Source: Halomonas zincidurans B6
GTDB taxonomy: Bacteria; Pseudomonadota; Gammaproteobacteria; Pseudomonadales; Halomonadaceae
Reading direction: 5' to 3'
Assembly: GCF_000731955.1 (NCBI RefSeq)
Contig: NZ_JNCK01000001.1
Span: 2,232,001 to 2,296,000, forward strand
DNA length: 64,000 bases
Shown here: piece after piece, positions 8,515 through 17,130 of the stretch
How positions within the stretch are numbered: the stretch's first letter is position 1
How the letters are laid out: each line of letters begins with the position of its first letter
Program-made: the position numbers and the translations under genes
Notes under the pieces: generated by a model
Told to the model about the DNA's origin: nothing
Database searches by the model: none
Seen by the model: the letters and a program-made list of their open reading frames with translations, nothing else

Positions 8515-9579
8515 TCAGGCGGCTTCTAATCGCTGATCGCGTTGAACCAGCGGGTCTTCCTGGTCCGGGTTCAGCCAGACCGCCCGGCGCGGTGACCAGT
8601 TGCGAGTGGCACCGCTCCAGCGCCCTGGGCTCCGGCGTTTGGCCTCGGCATAAATGGCGTCTCGCCTGGCCAGCACTTCATCATCCTGGCCAGCATGCCG
8701 CTCACCCGGGGTGACGAACCGAATGGCGCTGTGGCGATGTTCGTGGTTGTACCAGTGCACGAAGCGCGTCACCCACTGCTGCGCTGCTGACAGGCTCTCG
8801 TAGCCGTCCTTCGGGTAGTCGGGCCGGTACTTGCAGGTTCGAAACAGCGACTCCGAGAAGGCGTTGTCATTGGAAACCCGGGGGCGGCTGTACGACGGAG
8901 TGATGTTCAGCCGCTGCAGTGTCGCCTGGAGCGTCGAGCCCTTCATGGCGGAGCCGTTGTCGGCGTGTAACACCCGCGGCTGGTTGATGCAGCCCTCCCG
9001 CAGCACGGCGCGCTGTATGACCTCGCTGCTGTTGGCCATGGACTCCTGGTCGAAGACCTCGGCATCGACGATCTTGCGGCTGTAGATGTCGACGATCATG
9101 TAGAGGTAATAGAACTGCCCACGCACCTGAGTCGGCAGATACGTGACATCCCAGCTCCAACAAGTATTGGGACGTGTCACGCGGTGCCGCTGCGGATCGT
9201 CCTTGGGACGTGGGGCACGAGCGCGACCGCGAGGATGCTGTTCGCCATGCGCCCGGAGGATGCGGTAGTAGCTGGACTCTGACGCCACATAGCGGCCGTC
9301 CTCGTCCAGCAGCCGCGGCACAATCTGACCAGGCGGCAGGCTGGCGAACTCGGGACGATGGCAGGTCTCCAGTACCTGCTGACGCTCCTCCGGCGACAGC
9401 GCGTGGCGCGGGACGGGCCGCACGGCCTGAGGCCGGCGATCCTGATCGCCCCGTATCCAGCGGCGGTAAGTGTGGGTACCGATGCCGAGTTCAGCGCATG
9501 CCGGTTGCAGGCGTGCCCCTTGGGCACGCGCTTCATCGATCAGCTTGATGGCATCCTGGCGATCTGAGGGGCTGATCAT
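8515..9579 (-). CDS. IS3-family transposase OrfB
   Basis: Integrase-like catalytic subunit of 354 residues. The N-terminal helix-turn-helix (about residues 5-45) is followed by the HTH_21-like region ending SYYRILRAHGEQ. The rve catalytic core has WSWDVTYLPT (first Asp), LHADNGSAMKG (second Asp) and SNDNAFSESLFRTCKYR (Glu), giving a full DDE triad. Its start overlaps the end of orfA by four bases (ATGA), so it could be made by re-initiation or as a frameshifted OrfAB fusion. It appears intact. Confidence 0.93.
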   Translation of the reverse strand: MISPSDRQDAIKLIDEARAQGARLQPACAELGIGTHTYRRWIRGDQDRRPQAVRPVPRHALSPEERQQVLETCHRPEFASLPPGQIVPRLLDEDGRYVASESSYYRILRAHGEQHPRGRARAPRPKDDPQRHRVTRPNTCWSWDVTYLPTQVRGQFYYLYMIVDIYSRKIVDAEVFDQESMANSSEVIQRAVLREGCINQPRVLHADNGSAMKGSTLQATLQRLNITPSYSRPRVSNDNAFSESLFRTCKYRPDYPKDGYESLSAAQQWVTRFVHWYNHEHRHSAIRFVTPGERHAGQDDEVLARRDAIYAEAKRRSPGRWSGATRNWSPRRAVWLNPDQEDPLVQRDQRLEAA

Positions 9580-10067
9580 TCGTCCTCGTCCCCCCAGATC
9601 GCTCGGGCCTTTTTTCGCAGCGCCAACAGGGCCGCGGTTTCTGCCAGCGCAGCCTCCTTGCGGCGTAGCTCACGCTTGAGCTCCTTGTTCTCCTGGCGCT
9701 CCGCCTTGCGGGCGTCACTCTGCTGCTTCGAAGCGGCATCGCTCCGGTCGTTGGCGCCTTCGCAACTCGCCCGCCAGCGCTGGATCTGCTCGGGATACAA
9801 GCCACGCTGCCGGCAATACTCGGCTCGCTCGGTCTCGCTGAGGGCCGCCGTCTCCAGCACGGCATGGAACTTGTCCTGCGAGCTCCAGCCCTCGGGATCA
9901 TCGCTCTGGTCAGGTAGCAAACGGCCCGCTTGGCGAGCCTTCTTGCGCCAGGTGTGCAGCGTGGCTGCAGAGATGCCTTCTTCCTGGGCGACCTCCGACA
10001 TCGTGCGGTTGTTCGGCGGGAGCAGCTTCTTGAGGATGGCTTCCCGGCGTTCATCGGAGTACTTCAT
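9576..10067 (-). CDS. IS3-family transposase OrfA
   Basis: DNA-binding subunit of 163 residues from ATG 10067 (upstream GAGG); an upstream ATG at 10088 has no ribosome site. An N-terminal helix-turn-helix (NNRTMSEVAQEEGISAATLH, then TWRKKARQ) is followed by a second one near LSETERAEYCRQRGLYPEQI. The long basic and acidic heptad region at about 110-155 is predicted to be a coiled coil for OrfA/OrfAB multimerisation. It ends in GDEDE, overlapping the orfB start. Confidence 0.92.
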   Translation of the reverse strand: MKYSDERREAILKKLLPPNNRTMSEVAQEEGISAATLHTWRKKARQAGRLLPDQSDDPEGWSSQDKFHAVLETAALSETERAEYCRQRGLYPEQIQRWRASCEGANDRSDAASKQQSDARKAERQENKELKRELRRKEAALAETAALLALRKKARAIWGDEDE

Positions 10068-10133
10068 CGGAACCTCGTCACGCCCCACATCGTTCAGAGT
10101 CTAACAGCTGCTGAGGCTCCAACTAGCTTGACA

Positions 10134-10173
10134 GTGGGGGGATCGTTTGCTGTTTCACGTCTTGCTTTGCCAT
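10134..10173 (-). pseudogene. DUF6447-like gene, only the first codons left (cut by IS3)
   Basis: On the minus strand an ATG at 10173 has a strong AAGGAG site and reads MAKQDVKQQTIPP before the IS3 end at 10133. It lies 31 bases downstream of a sapC gene. The other sapC copy is followed at the same place by a DUF6447 gene starting MADTDTQANQTVTIDG. The matching position, spacing and first residues suggest this is the start of a DUF6447 paralogue destroyed by the IS. The remaining peptide is too short for certainty. Confidence 0.55.
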
Positions 10174-10204
10174 AAAGTGGCTCCTTGGTGATGATTCGGC
10201 AGGA

Positions 10205-11014
10205 TCAATCGCCAAAATCGAAGGTCAAATCGTCGTCATCACCTCCCAACAGGTTATCGATATTCTCGGCTTCCGGCTGGCCTGTCTGCTGCTTGGCGTG
10301 AAACTTCGCTCTCTCAGCCAGTTGCGACAGCTGGCTCATGGAAAACAGCTGGGCATAGGCCAACGCCAACGCACCATGACTACGTAGATTGGCGAAGCTT
10401 TCTGCGTCCAACTCATTCAAGGCCTTCTCGTTGATGCGATACAGCCCCTGCACCGTGAGCGGTTCCTGCCCTTCCCCGCGTTCGAGCTTGAGCGGCCAAG
10501 GCTCGATCAACCCGCTCTCGCCCAATACACGACTGGCCGCATGGGTGACCTGCCGATTCTTGTCGCATTGGGTGAGGAAGTTCAGCGTCTGCTGGACCTT
10601 GTCGGTCAGGTTGCCTTCTTCGTCGAACAGCGGTTGGGCGGAAGGCTCGTCGGTCAGACTGTCCTGCTCGATCGCCAGCACCGGCTGGTCGTTGTCGGCC
10701 TTGGCCATCCGGAAGGGATAACCCCACAGGATCGACGGCACGTAGCTCGCCAGCCAGCGACCATCGGAATGCACATACAGGTTACGCTCCCCACCCAGCC
10801 CGGTCAGGGCGACGGGCTGATAATGTTGATGAGAGCTTTGGTGAGAGCCTTCGCCCTGCTGGATAAAGCCCAGCGTGTAATGCGGCAACAGCTTGGTCAG
10901 CTCGGCGATCAGGATCGGCACGACCTGTTCCTGGGCGGCGAAGCCATAGCCCTGGCGGGGCCAGAAGTAGCTGTCGGCGTGTTGGGTGCGGGATACCGCG
11001 ATCCATTGGCTCAT
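10205..11014 (-). CDS. sapC: SapC family protein, copy 1
   Basis: 269-residue SapC-family protein (named after a gene next to Campylobacter S-layer genes; biochemical role not established). No signal peptide. It begins SQWIAVSRTQHADSYFWPRQ, has a central GGERNLYVHSDGRWLASYVP stretch and an acidic tail ending DDDDLTFDFGD. It is very similar throughout, also at DNA level, to the copy at 30974-31780. It lies 120 bases downstream of a truncated surface-protein gene, past a strong terminator, and upstream of a broken DUF6447-like gene. The setting implies a role in production, export or modification of DUF4214 surface proteins. The tail resembles a T1SS-like acidic end, but that is speculation. 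Confidence 0.9.
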   Translation of the reverse strand: MSQWIAVSRTQHADSYFWPRQGYGFAAQEQVVPILIAELTKLLPHYTLGFIQQGEGSHQSSHQHYQPVALTGLGGERNLYVHSDGRWLASYVPSILWGYPFRMAKADNDQPVLAIEQDSLTDEPSAQPLFDEEGNLTDKVQQTLNFLTQCDKNRQVTHAASRVLGESGLIEPWPLKLERGEGQEPLTVQGLYRINEKALNELDAESFANLRSHGALALAYAQLFSMSQLSQLAERAKFHAKQQTGQPEAENIDNLLGGDDDDLTFDFGD

Positions 11015-11080
11015 GCGGTTTCCTTTGGGTTGGCGTGGAACGAGAGTTCAGGAGATTTTCGCGAGGTATCGCCATAAAGA

Positions 11081-11106
11081 AAACCCCCAGCCGAAGCTGG
11101 GGGTTT
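11081..11106 (-). terminator. Rho-independent terminator after surface-protein copy 1
   Basis: Perfect 11-bp stem AAACCCCCAGC / GCTGGGGGTTT. Read on the minus strand the loop is TTCG, a stable tetraloop, followed by TTTTCTTT. It lies 28 bases past the stop of the truncated surface-protein gene. A near copy stands after the second surface-protein gene at 33039-33064. Confidence 0.93.
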
Positions 11107-11134
11107 CGTTCGAAAAGTCTGTTTAAAACTTAGC

Positions 11135-12907
11135 TTATACTGCAGGAGCAGTATATGCGTCGTTGTTAGCAGACAGGTCGTGAGTACCGACGATCTGGAT
11201 AGCAAAATCAGCGTCGTCATACTGACTGTTGCCGCTAGTGTCGGAGAATGCGTAGGTATTATCTTCGAACTGGAAGAACACACCAGTAGACGCTGCACCG
11301 TCAGCCGCTGCGGTGGCGAAAGCGTCATTAAGGCTGGTGGCCTCGGAAGCGTCAACCGAAGCATACGCTCCCGTGATGCCGGTCAGCATATCAGCGGTAA
11401 TATCCGCATCTCCGTCGATAGTGCTGTCGAAGTTGGTGATGACATCCATGCTGCCGTAGGTAGAACCACCAGCGACGTTCAGCGTGTCGACACCATTGTC
11501 GGCGCCCAGCGTGATGGACTCTTCAACAGCCATCACGTTGGTGTAAGTCAGCTCACCGGTCATGGCAGACGCATCGACGGATGCGAAGGTTTCGCCTGCG
11601 CTATTATCGAAGCTGAAGTTGCCGTTGCCCGACAGGTTCAGCGTGTCGGCAGTGACTGCAGAATCAGCATCTGCAACAGTCAGCGTGACAGTACTAGCCG
11701 TGTTTGCATCAACGGTTGCGTCATACTGAGAGGCCACGTTGACTGTGCTCGCCACATTTTCAGTAAGATTCAGCGTCTGCGCTGTGCCAGCGTTGTCGCC
11801 CTCAACAATCACTGATTGTTGAGCTGAAAGGTTGCTGACAGTCACGTTCGCAGCGGAAGCAGTGAAAGTGAACTGGCTATATCCAGACAGCTGAGCGGCA
11901 TCAACGGTGGCATCCGCAGCGGTGAACTCAAGACTCTCGACATTCTGAAGGACGCTGAACTGATCGTAACCCTGGGTGCTGAAGCTTGAATCGGACAGGA
12001 CGACGGTGTCGTTGCCTTCACCGCCATCGATGCTGCCTGAAACGGTAGCCAGGCCACCCACAAGAATGCGGTCGTCTCCGGCACCAGCGTTCACGGTAAT
12101 GCTTTCTGCGCTGTTATTAGACAGGTCGATGGTGTCATCGCCGGCACCGGCTTCGACGGAAGTTGCTGCGTTGAGCGCACCGAAGTCGTCGTTGCCTGCG
12201 CCACCCATGACATTGGTCACGTTATCCAAAACAGCATCTGTAACTGTGATGTTGCCAGTTGACTCAGAGGCGTTGAAGGTGACCTCGCCATCCACATCAG
12301 AACCAATGCTACCGCCCGCAAGGGTCAGCTCGCCGGAAGCTGCAACAGCAAAAGTAGCCAAGTTAGCTGCAAGAGCGGGAGCTGTCCCACCGGTCAAGCT
12401 AAGGGTAGAGGTACCCTTGGTGGTGGCATTCAATGTGTCGACGGCATTGGAAGCTGCGGTGATATTGAAATTCACCATGGAATCCTGCAGCGCCACATTG
12501 ACAGTCGAGCCGGAAGCCACGGTCAAGTTGGTAAATACAAGACCGCCGGTGGCGTTTGCATCTTCGCTATCGGTAAAGCTAACCGTCTGGTTAGCGGTCA
12601 AGCCAGTAACGCTAGGCGCTGACGTCGTACCTACAAAGTTGATCTGCTCAAGGCCATCAAGAGTAGAAACATCGTAAGTAGCGGACGTGTCACCCTCAAC
12701 ACTCAGCACTTCGATGTTGGAAATGTCACCGTTAATAGCATTTGCAGAGCTAGCATCGATGCGAAGCGTGTCACGGCCAGCACCACCATCGATAGAATCG
12801 AAATTATTGAAAACGTCGACTTCGGCCGCCAAGAAGGTGTCGTCGCCCTCAGTACCGGTCAGATTATCGACACCTGTAGTGAGCGTCCTAGCATCGGCTT
12901 TAAGCAA
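11135..12907 (-). pseudogene. DUF4214/S-layer-like surface protein, N-terminally truncated
   Basis: 590 codons of a very Ala/Thr/Asp/Asn-rich protein with few Lys and almost no Cys. It starts at TTG 12907 directly after an in-frame TAG, without a ribosome site. Residues 8-35 (TLTTGVDNLTGTEGDDTF, then IDGGAGRDTLRID) align with residues about 200-250 of the protein at 33112-35736, so the whole DUF4214 N-terminal domain is missing. The body is a beta-rich repeat array with a few RTX-like stretches (GAGNDDF, GAGDDTIDLS, GAGDDRILVGG). The C-terminus (GTHDLSANN) resembles that of the protein at 54567. It is probably a dead partial copy, unless recombination restores a 5' end. Confidence 0.8.
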
Positions 12908-13115
12908 CTAACTGTTTTAATTACCCTTTTTCCCTGCTTCAACAGCCGTTTCTGGCGTTTCCCATCACATTTCCACTTTTATCCGCCACACCGCCTCCCT
13001 TCCGAGACCGCTATTTCAGCCTAACCGGCTGTTTTTATTGGATTCCTATCGCTTTCCACTTTTCCATCACATTTCCACTGGGCTGTCCCAGGCCGTTGGC
13101 GCCGAAATGTCACGG

Positions 13116-13745
13116 TTACTCCCTATCGGTGTGTCTTTGACGCTTTTCGACCCGATGGCTCGCCGTGGTCTCACCACGCAGCTTTTCGGCCAGTGAGGTC
13201 GGTATTAGTTCCTCGTTCGGTTCGCCGGGTAGCGCCTCACCTTGTTGCAGGGCGTCGATGGCTGCCACCGCGCGCGGACGCACCGTCACCGTCAGATCCT
13301 GAACGATGGGTATCCAGTCGATCTGGATGCCACGCTGATTCAGCTCATGGCGCATCGTGACCATGACATCGGAGCGCATGATGCTGGAGGGACGCTCGCC
13401 GCGGGTAACGATCGGCTTGGTCAGTCCGAGGGTGTCGGCAAACGCCTGTTGGTTCAGATTGAGCGCGGCACGGGCGACCCGCATGGCGGTGGCATCGAGA
13501 TGCTCCCCGGTGGTGTACAGCCTTACGCTGTCCAGGGTGCTGAACACATCGATCTCGACGCCGTGCTCGCGCATGACGTAGATCAGCCGCACCAAGGTAT
13601 CGGCACGCATCGCCATATCGGGTTTTTCGTTGCGAGCGATCACGGTTTTGGTCACCCCCAACGCGGAGGCCAGCTCTTGTTGGGTCAGTTGGCAGGCCGC
13701 ACGCGCCATGCGCAGGGCGATGGCCAAACGGGTCGTTTCGTACAT
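13116..13745 (-). CDS. Tandem-HTH (double XRE) transcriptional regulator
   Basis: 209 residues with two Cro/XRE-type helix-turn-helix domains: about 8-60 (LTQQELASALGVTKTVIARN) and 78-130 (LNQQAFADTLGLTKPIVTRG). The halves are related, each starting ARAAxxLxQQ, so it looks like an internal duplication. The C-terminal 70 residues are polar. It is divergent from the integrase gene with about 100 bases between starts, so it probably controls the integrase and itself by binding that gap, which contains ATCGATAGAT. A tandem-domain monomer could bind a pseudo-palindrome without dimerising; this is inference. Confidence 0.8.
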   Translation of the reverse strand: MYETTRLAIALRMARAACQLTQQELASALGVTKTVIARNEKPDMAMRADTLVRLIYVMREHGVEIDVFSTLDSVRLYTTGEHLDATAMRVARAALNLNQQAFADTLGLTKPIVTRGERPSSIMRSDVMVTMRHELNQRGIQIDWIPIVQDLTVTVRPRAVAAIDALQQGEALPGEPNEELIPTSLAEKLRGETTASHRVEKRQRHTDRE

Positions 13746-13847
13746 GGTGTCTTGACTCCAGGATCGATTGGGCTAATATGCCACTAAATACATCGATAGA
13801 TAGCTTTTGTGACTTATCCGCCAATTTAACAACCGATGGAGATCATA

Positions 13848-15170
13848 ATGCCTAAAGCCGCGCTCAGTCAGCACTTTGTCGAGCATGCCGCCTGCCCCGC
13901 CGGGAAGGCGCGCATCGATTACTACGATGACAAGGTGAAGGGGTTATCGCTCAAGGTGCTGGCTTCCGGCCACAAGGCGTTCTATATCCGCTACCGCGAT
14001 GCCCGAGACACGCTGGTGGAGCGCAAACTGGGCACTACGGCGGTGATGAAGCTGAGCGAGGCGCGCAAGTCAGCGAACGATGTCCTGGCCCAGGTGGCGA
14101 TGGGAGAAGATCCCTTCGAGCAACGCCGTACCCTGAAGCAGGTTCCGACGTTCGCCGACTTCGTGGAGACGGCGTACATGCCGCACATCAAGGGCTACAA
14201 GCGCAGCTGGTCGACCGATGAGTGCCTGCTGCGTAACCATGTGCTGCCCAAGCTCGGCAAGCTGTACCTGGACGAGATCAAGCGACAGCACCTGATTGAG
14301 GTGTTCAGCGCGCACCGCGCCACGCATAAACCGGGCTCCACGAACCGGGTGATCATCCTGTGCCGCTATATCTTCAACTGCGCGCTGAAATGGGAGGTGG
14401 AGGGCATTAGCCGGAACCCCACGGCGGGGATTCCGCTGTACCCGGAGAACAACAAGCGGGAGCGTTATCTGAAGGACGACGAGGCGCTGCGGCTGTTCGA
14501 GGCCCTGGAAGCCTCACCCAACCCACTGCTGCCGTACATCATCGCCATGCTGTTGCTGACCGGGGCGCGCAAGCGCGAAGTGCTGGATGCGACCTGGTCG
14601 GATCTGGATCGGGACAAGCGCCTGTGGCGCATCGAGTTCAACAAGACCGGGCGCACGCGACACGTCCCGCTGTCGCAGGGGATGCTGACGTTGCTGGAGA
14701 GACTGCCGCGCGTGGCGGGCAATGAGTATCTGTTTCCCAACCCCAAGACCGGCAAGCCGTTCGTGAGCATCTTTCACAGCTGGGACACGGCGCGGTACAA
14801 GGCGGGGTTAGGCGACGTGCGTATTCATGATCTGCGCCATAGCTTTGCCAGCTATGTGATCAATGCGGGGCGTTCGTTGTATGAGGTACAGAAGCTGCTG
14901 GGTCATACCCAGGTGAAGACCACCCAGCGCTATGCTCACCTCAGCCATGACTCGCTGTTGTCGGCAGCGGACACGGCCGCCATGGCAGTGCCATGGGATC
15001 GCGGAGCGCGAGACGAAGAATCTAAGGGAGACCCGGCAGCAACCGTACTGCCGGGGACCCGAACCCAACAGCCGGCTAGGCAACCCGCCCTACCCCGCGA
15101 TGCCCCGCCCGGTCAGACGCTGTCACCGCCTCCCAGCGGAGAGCCACCGGACGGTGAAACAACAAAATAA
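13848..15170 (+). CDS. Tyrosine integrase of the island (Arm-DNA-binding type)
   Basis: Site-specific recombinase of 440 residues. ATG 13848 is chosen because GGAGAT lies just upstream; ATG 13836 contains that site. Residues 1-95 form the Arm-DNA-binding domain of phage/island integrases (VKGLSLKVLASGHKAFYIRY). A SAM-like core-binding domain covers about 100-195. The catalytic domain has R241, H327 and R330 (HDLRHSFAS), H353 (LGHTQVKTTQRYAHLS) and nucleophile Y362. The 60-residue Pro/Ser-rich tail is unusual. It probably integrates the 13-28.6 kb island. No tRNA target is visible in the window, so the attachment site is unknown. Confidence 0.93.
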   Translation: MPKAALSQHFVEHAACPAGKARIDYYDDKVKGLSLKVLASGHKAFYIRYRDARDTLVERKLGTTAVMKLSEARKSANDVLAQVAMGEDPFEQRRTLKQVPTFADFVETAYMPHIKGYKRSWSTDECLLRNHVLPKLGKLYLDEIKRQHLIEVFSAHRATHKPGSTNRVIILCRYIFNCALKWEVEGISRNPTAGIPLYPENNKRERYLKDDEALRLFEALEASPNPLLPYIIAMLLLTGARKREVLDATWSDLDRDKRLWRIEFNKTGRTRHVPLSQGMLTLLERLPRVAGNEYLFPNPKTGKPFVSIFHSWDTARYKAGLGDVRIHDLRHSFASYVINAGRSLYEVQKLLGHTQVKTTQRYAHLSHDSLLSAADTAAMAVPWDRGARDEESKGDPAATVLPGTRTQQPARQPALPRDAPPGQTLSPPPSGEPPDGETTK

Positions 15171-15195
15171 AAAAGAAATCAGTCAGATAGCATAA

Positions 15196-15220
15196 GGGCA
15201 GCCACCAGGGCTGCCCTTTT
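15196..15220 (+). terminator. Terminator after integrase
   Basis: GGGCAGCC, loop ACCA, then GGGCTGCCC and TTTTTG. It is a typical rho-independent terminator 25 bases past the integrase stop codon. Confidence 0.85.
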
Positions 15221-15254
15221 TGCGCGTCAGATAAGGAGGTGAAGGAACAGCCTG

Positions 15255-15524
15255 TTACTGCTTGAACAGCTCGTCGAGGGAATTGGCAGTCAGGATGGCA
15301 GCCGACCAGTCTTCTAACTGCTCAGGTGTCGCTTGCTCCAGACGCTGCTCCGCCCAACCAGGGAGATCCCCAAATTTTAGGCCAAGTTGCTTATGCAGGA
15401 TGCGCTGGGCTTCCTCCCGGCGAGCATCGTTAAGAAATGACACCTCATCCCGCAGTGCCCGTTCCCGCACAAAGGCCAGGCGACGGGTTTCTTCATCGGC
15501 ACTGAGCTGACGAATGCGTTTCAT
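15255..15524 (-). CDS. Free-standing Rpn C-terminal-domain protein (RpnS-like)
   Basis: 89 residues starting MKRIRQLSADEETRRLAFVR four bases past the stop of the Rpn nuclease gene, so translation is probably coupled. Its first 32 residues copy residues of the Rpn protein from its internal Met (MSRIRELSADEETRRLAFVR); after that the tails differ. This one ends with a DUF4351-like region (LGLKFGDLPGWAEQRLEQAT). The underlying DNA is an 86-base direct repeat (15439-15524 and 15677-15762). In E. coli, short forms made from the C-terminal part of rpn genes are reported to inhibit the full nuclease. This gene would be a separate alternative version of that form. The function here is inference. Confidence 0.75.
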   Translation of the reverse strand: MKRIRQLSADEETRRLAFVRERALRDEVSFLNDARREEAQRILHKQLGLKFGDLPGWAEQRLEQATPEQLEDWSAAILTANSLDELFKQ

Positions 15525-15528
15525 AGCT

Positions 15529-16362
15529 TCAATGTTCCAACTCAGAACGAAGTGCTTTCACTTCAGCCTCACCCAAGCCTGACGCCTCAGCGATCTGAGC
15601 ATCATTCAATACCTTCATTTTAATCAAATTGCGTGCGACTTCCTCACGGCCTTCCCGCTTCGCATCATTCAACAGCGACACCTCATCCCGCAGCGCCCGC
15701 TCTCGCACGAAGGCCAGGCGGCGGGTTTCTTCATCGGCGCTGAGCTCGCGGATACGGCTCATCGCCTTCTTGACCGGTTCATGGGCAACAGTGGCCATGG
15801 TGAGTTCCTCCTGCCAGTGCTTGAAGAAGATTATCCAGGCGCGCAACGGCCCCTCTGGCAAGCCCAAGCGATCCGCCTTGTTCAGTTCGATCAGGTTCAT
15901 CTGCAGGATGTTCCCCAGCGACACATCCGGCTGGCGTTCATCGCGCATCTCAAACCGCCACACAGCCTGCCCGCGTTCAGCGTCTGTCGCCATGAACAGA
16001 TCGAAATCAAGTAGGTGCAACCCGACAGTCGCCCGCAGCTCCTGATAGTCTTCTCCGGCGCTCAGCTGGCTGCCCAGCGTGCGGGCCAAGTAGAACAACC
16101 CCCGCTTATGCCAGGCACCATACCGACGTACCTGAACCTCGACATTGTAGCAGTGGCCGTCGCCATCACGGGCCAATACGTCGAGGATGATGTACTTGCC
16201 GGTAAGCTCTGTCGCCTCGATATTCGGATTTAGTATCTCCACCGAGGCAATATCAGGTAGATCCGGGCGCAGATCGTTGATCAGGTCCACCAGCAAATCC
16301 GGAGCTTCCGCGAACAGCCGCTTGAAGACGTAGTCATTGGTGGGGTCGAGTAGCTCGCTCAT
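15529..16362 (-). CDS. Rpn-family nuclease (recombination-promoting, PD-(D/E)XK)
   Basis: 277-residue member of the Rpn/YhgA family, DNA endonucleases tied to RecA-independent recombination and phage defence. The start ATG 16362 follows TAGGAG. The N-terminus SELLDPTNDYVFKRLFAE is characteristic. The PD-(D/E)XK core follows: IILDVLARDGDG (Asp), then YNVEVQVRRYG (Glu-x-Gln variant). A middle region has WIIFFKHWQEE. Its C-terminal part from Met at 15762 is duplicated in the next gene. An AAGAAGG upstream of that internal ATG could drive a 77-residue short form. It lies in the island between integrase and RadC. Confidence 0.9.
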   Translation of the reverse strand: MSELLDPTNDYVFKRLFAEAPDLLVDLINDLRPDLPDIASVEILNPNIEATELTGKYIILDVLARDGDGHCYNVEVQVRRYGAWHKRGLFYLARTLGSQLSAGEDYQELRATVGLHLLDFDLFMATDAERGQAVWRFEMRDERQPDVSLGNILQMNLIELNKADRLGLPEGPLRAWIIFFKHWQEELTMATVAHEPVKKAMSRIRELSADEETRRLAFVRERALRDEVSLLNDAKREGREEVARNLIKMKVLNDAQIAEASGLGEAEVKALRSELEH

Positions 16363-16574
16363 TAATGCTCCTATCTCAATGCCTCGATTCTACCACAGCG
16401 CGGCCTGTCAAGTGGTTTTCTCCCTCATTCCATCCCCCAGTTACGTAAAGAAAAAATAGCGCCCGTCAAGGTGCCCCACCCCACGGCGCCGGTTAGGGCA
16501 GCCGTGAGGCGGAGACGGTGGCGAGCGGGCCAGTGTCCCCGCTGGATGAGTTGCGAAAGGTGGACACGCTTGTC

Positions 16575-17102
16575 TTACAGCCACCCCCGTTCAGCGAAGG
16601 ACACAAAGCCTTCGTGGCCGACCACGATATGATCCAGGACGCGGATATCCACCAGGCCCAGCGCCTCCTTGAGTCGCTGAGTGATGCGTCGATCGGCATC
16701 GCTGGGCTCGGGGTCGCCGCTGGGGTGGTTGTGCACCAGGATCACAGCCGCCGCGCTGTGCGCGATGGCGTGCTTGATCACTTCACGGGGGTAGACATTG
16801 GCCGAATCGAGGGTGCCTCGGAACAGCTCATCGAAGGCGATCAGCCGGTGCTGGGTGTCCAGGCAGAGCATCCCGAAGACCTCGTGGGGGTAGTCGAGCA
16901 TCAGGGTCTGCAGGCAGCGGTGGACTTCCTCGGGACGACCGAGCGGGTTGCCCTTGCGCAGTCGCTTCTGGGCGATCAGCTTGGCCAGGTGCAGAAGCTG
17001 GGTGTCGGTGATGTCGCCGTTGACGCGGTAGGTGCCGGGCTCCTCCCCGGCCCTCAGTTGGTGGAACCCCGAGTCGGGTAGGCCTGTTGTCGCTGAGGTC
17101 AT
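16575..17102 (-). CDS. radC: RadC family JAB-domain protein
   Basis: 175 residues from ATG 17102, which has AAGGAG upstream. JAMM/MPN metalloprotease-like fold with the metal motif H124-x-H126 and D137 in HNHPSGDPEPSDAD. The N-terminal helix-hairpin-helix of chromosomal RadC is missing, as usual for island and plasmid copies. Despite the name, a role in DNA repair is not established for the family. It is the last gene in a minus-strand series with DUF932, a Cys-rich protein and the YqaJ exonuclease, a grouping frequent in integrative elements. Confidence 0.92.
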   Translation of the reverse strand: MTSATTGLPDSGFHQLRAGEEPGTYRVNGDITDTQLLHLAKLIAQKRLRKGNPLGRPEEVHRCLQTLMLDYPHEVFGMLCLDTQHRLIAFDELFRGTLDSANVYPREVIKHAIAHSAAAVILVHNHPSGDPEPSDADRRITQRLKEALGLVDIRVLDHIVVGHEGFVSFAERGWL

Positions 17103-17130
17103 GGTCGGTCTCCTTGTCAGTTGTCGGGAT

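Larger units (their letters stand above)
8491..10133 (-). mobile_element. IS3-family insertion sequence
   Basis: About 1,643 bp. Ends are TGTCAAGCTTGTTGGCACC at 8491 and, as reverse complement, TGTCAAGCTAGTTGGAGCC ending at 10133. The two overlapping frames orfA and orfB are typical of IS3. The flanks do not share a duplication (ATGCC on the left, GTGGG on the right), and they belong to different genes: IS66 on the left, a DUF6447-like gene on the right. So a deletion or recombination has happened since insertion. Confidence 0.88.

Noticed and set aside
11135..12907. Complete functional surface-protein gene
   Set aside because: Start would be TTG right after an in-frame stop without a ribosome site, and the DUF4214 domain present in both other members is missing. 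Treated as a truncated copy.
13700..13850. tRNA or attachment-site half next to the integrase
   Set aside because: No cloverleaf-like sequence or tRNA 3' end could be found on either strand near the integrase, so no att site is annotated.
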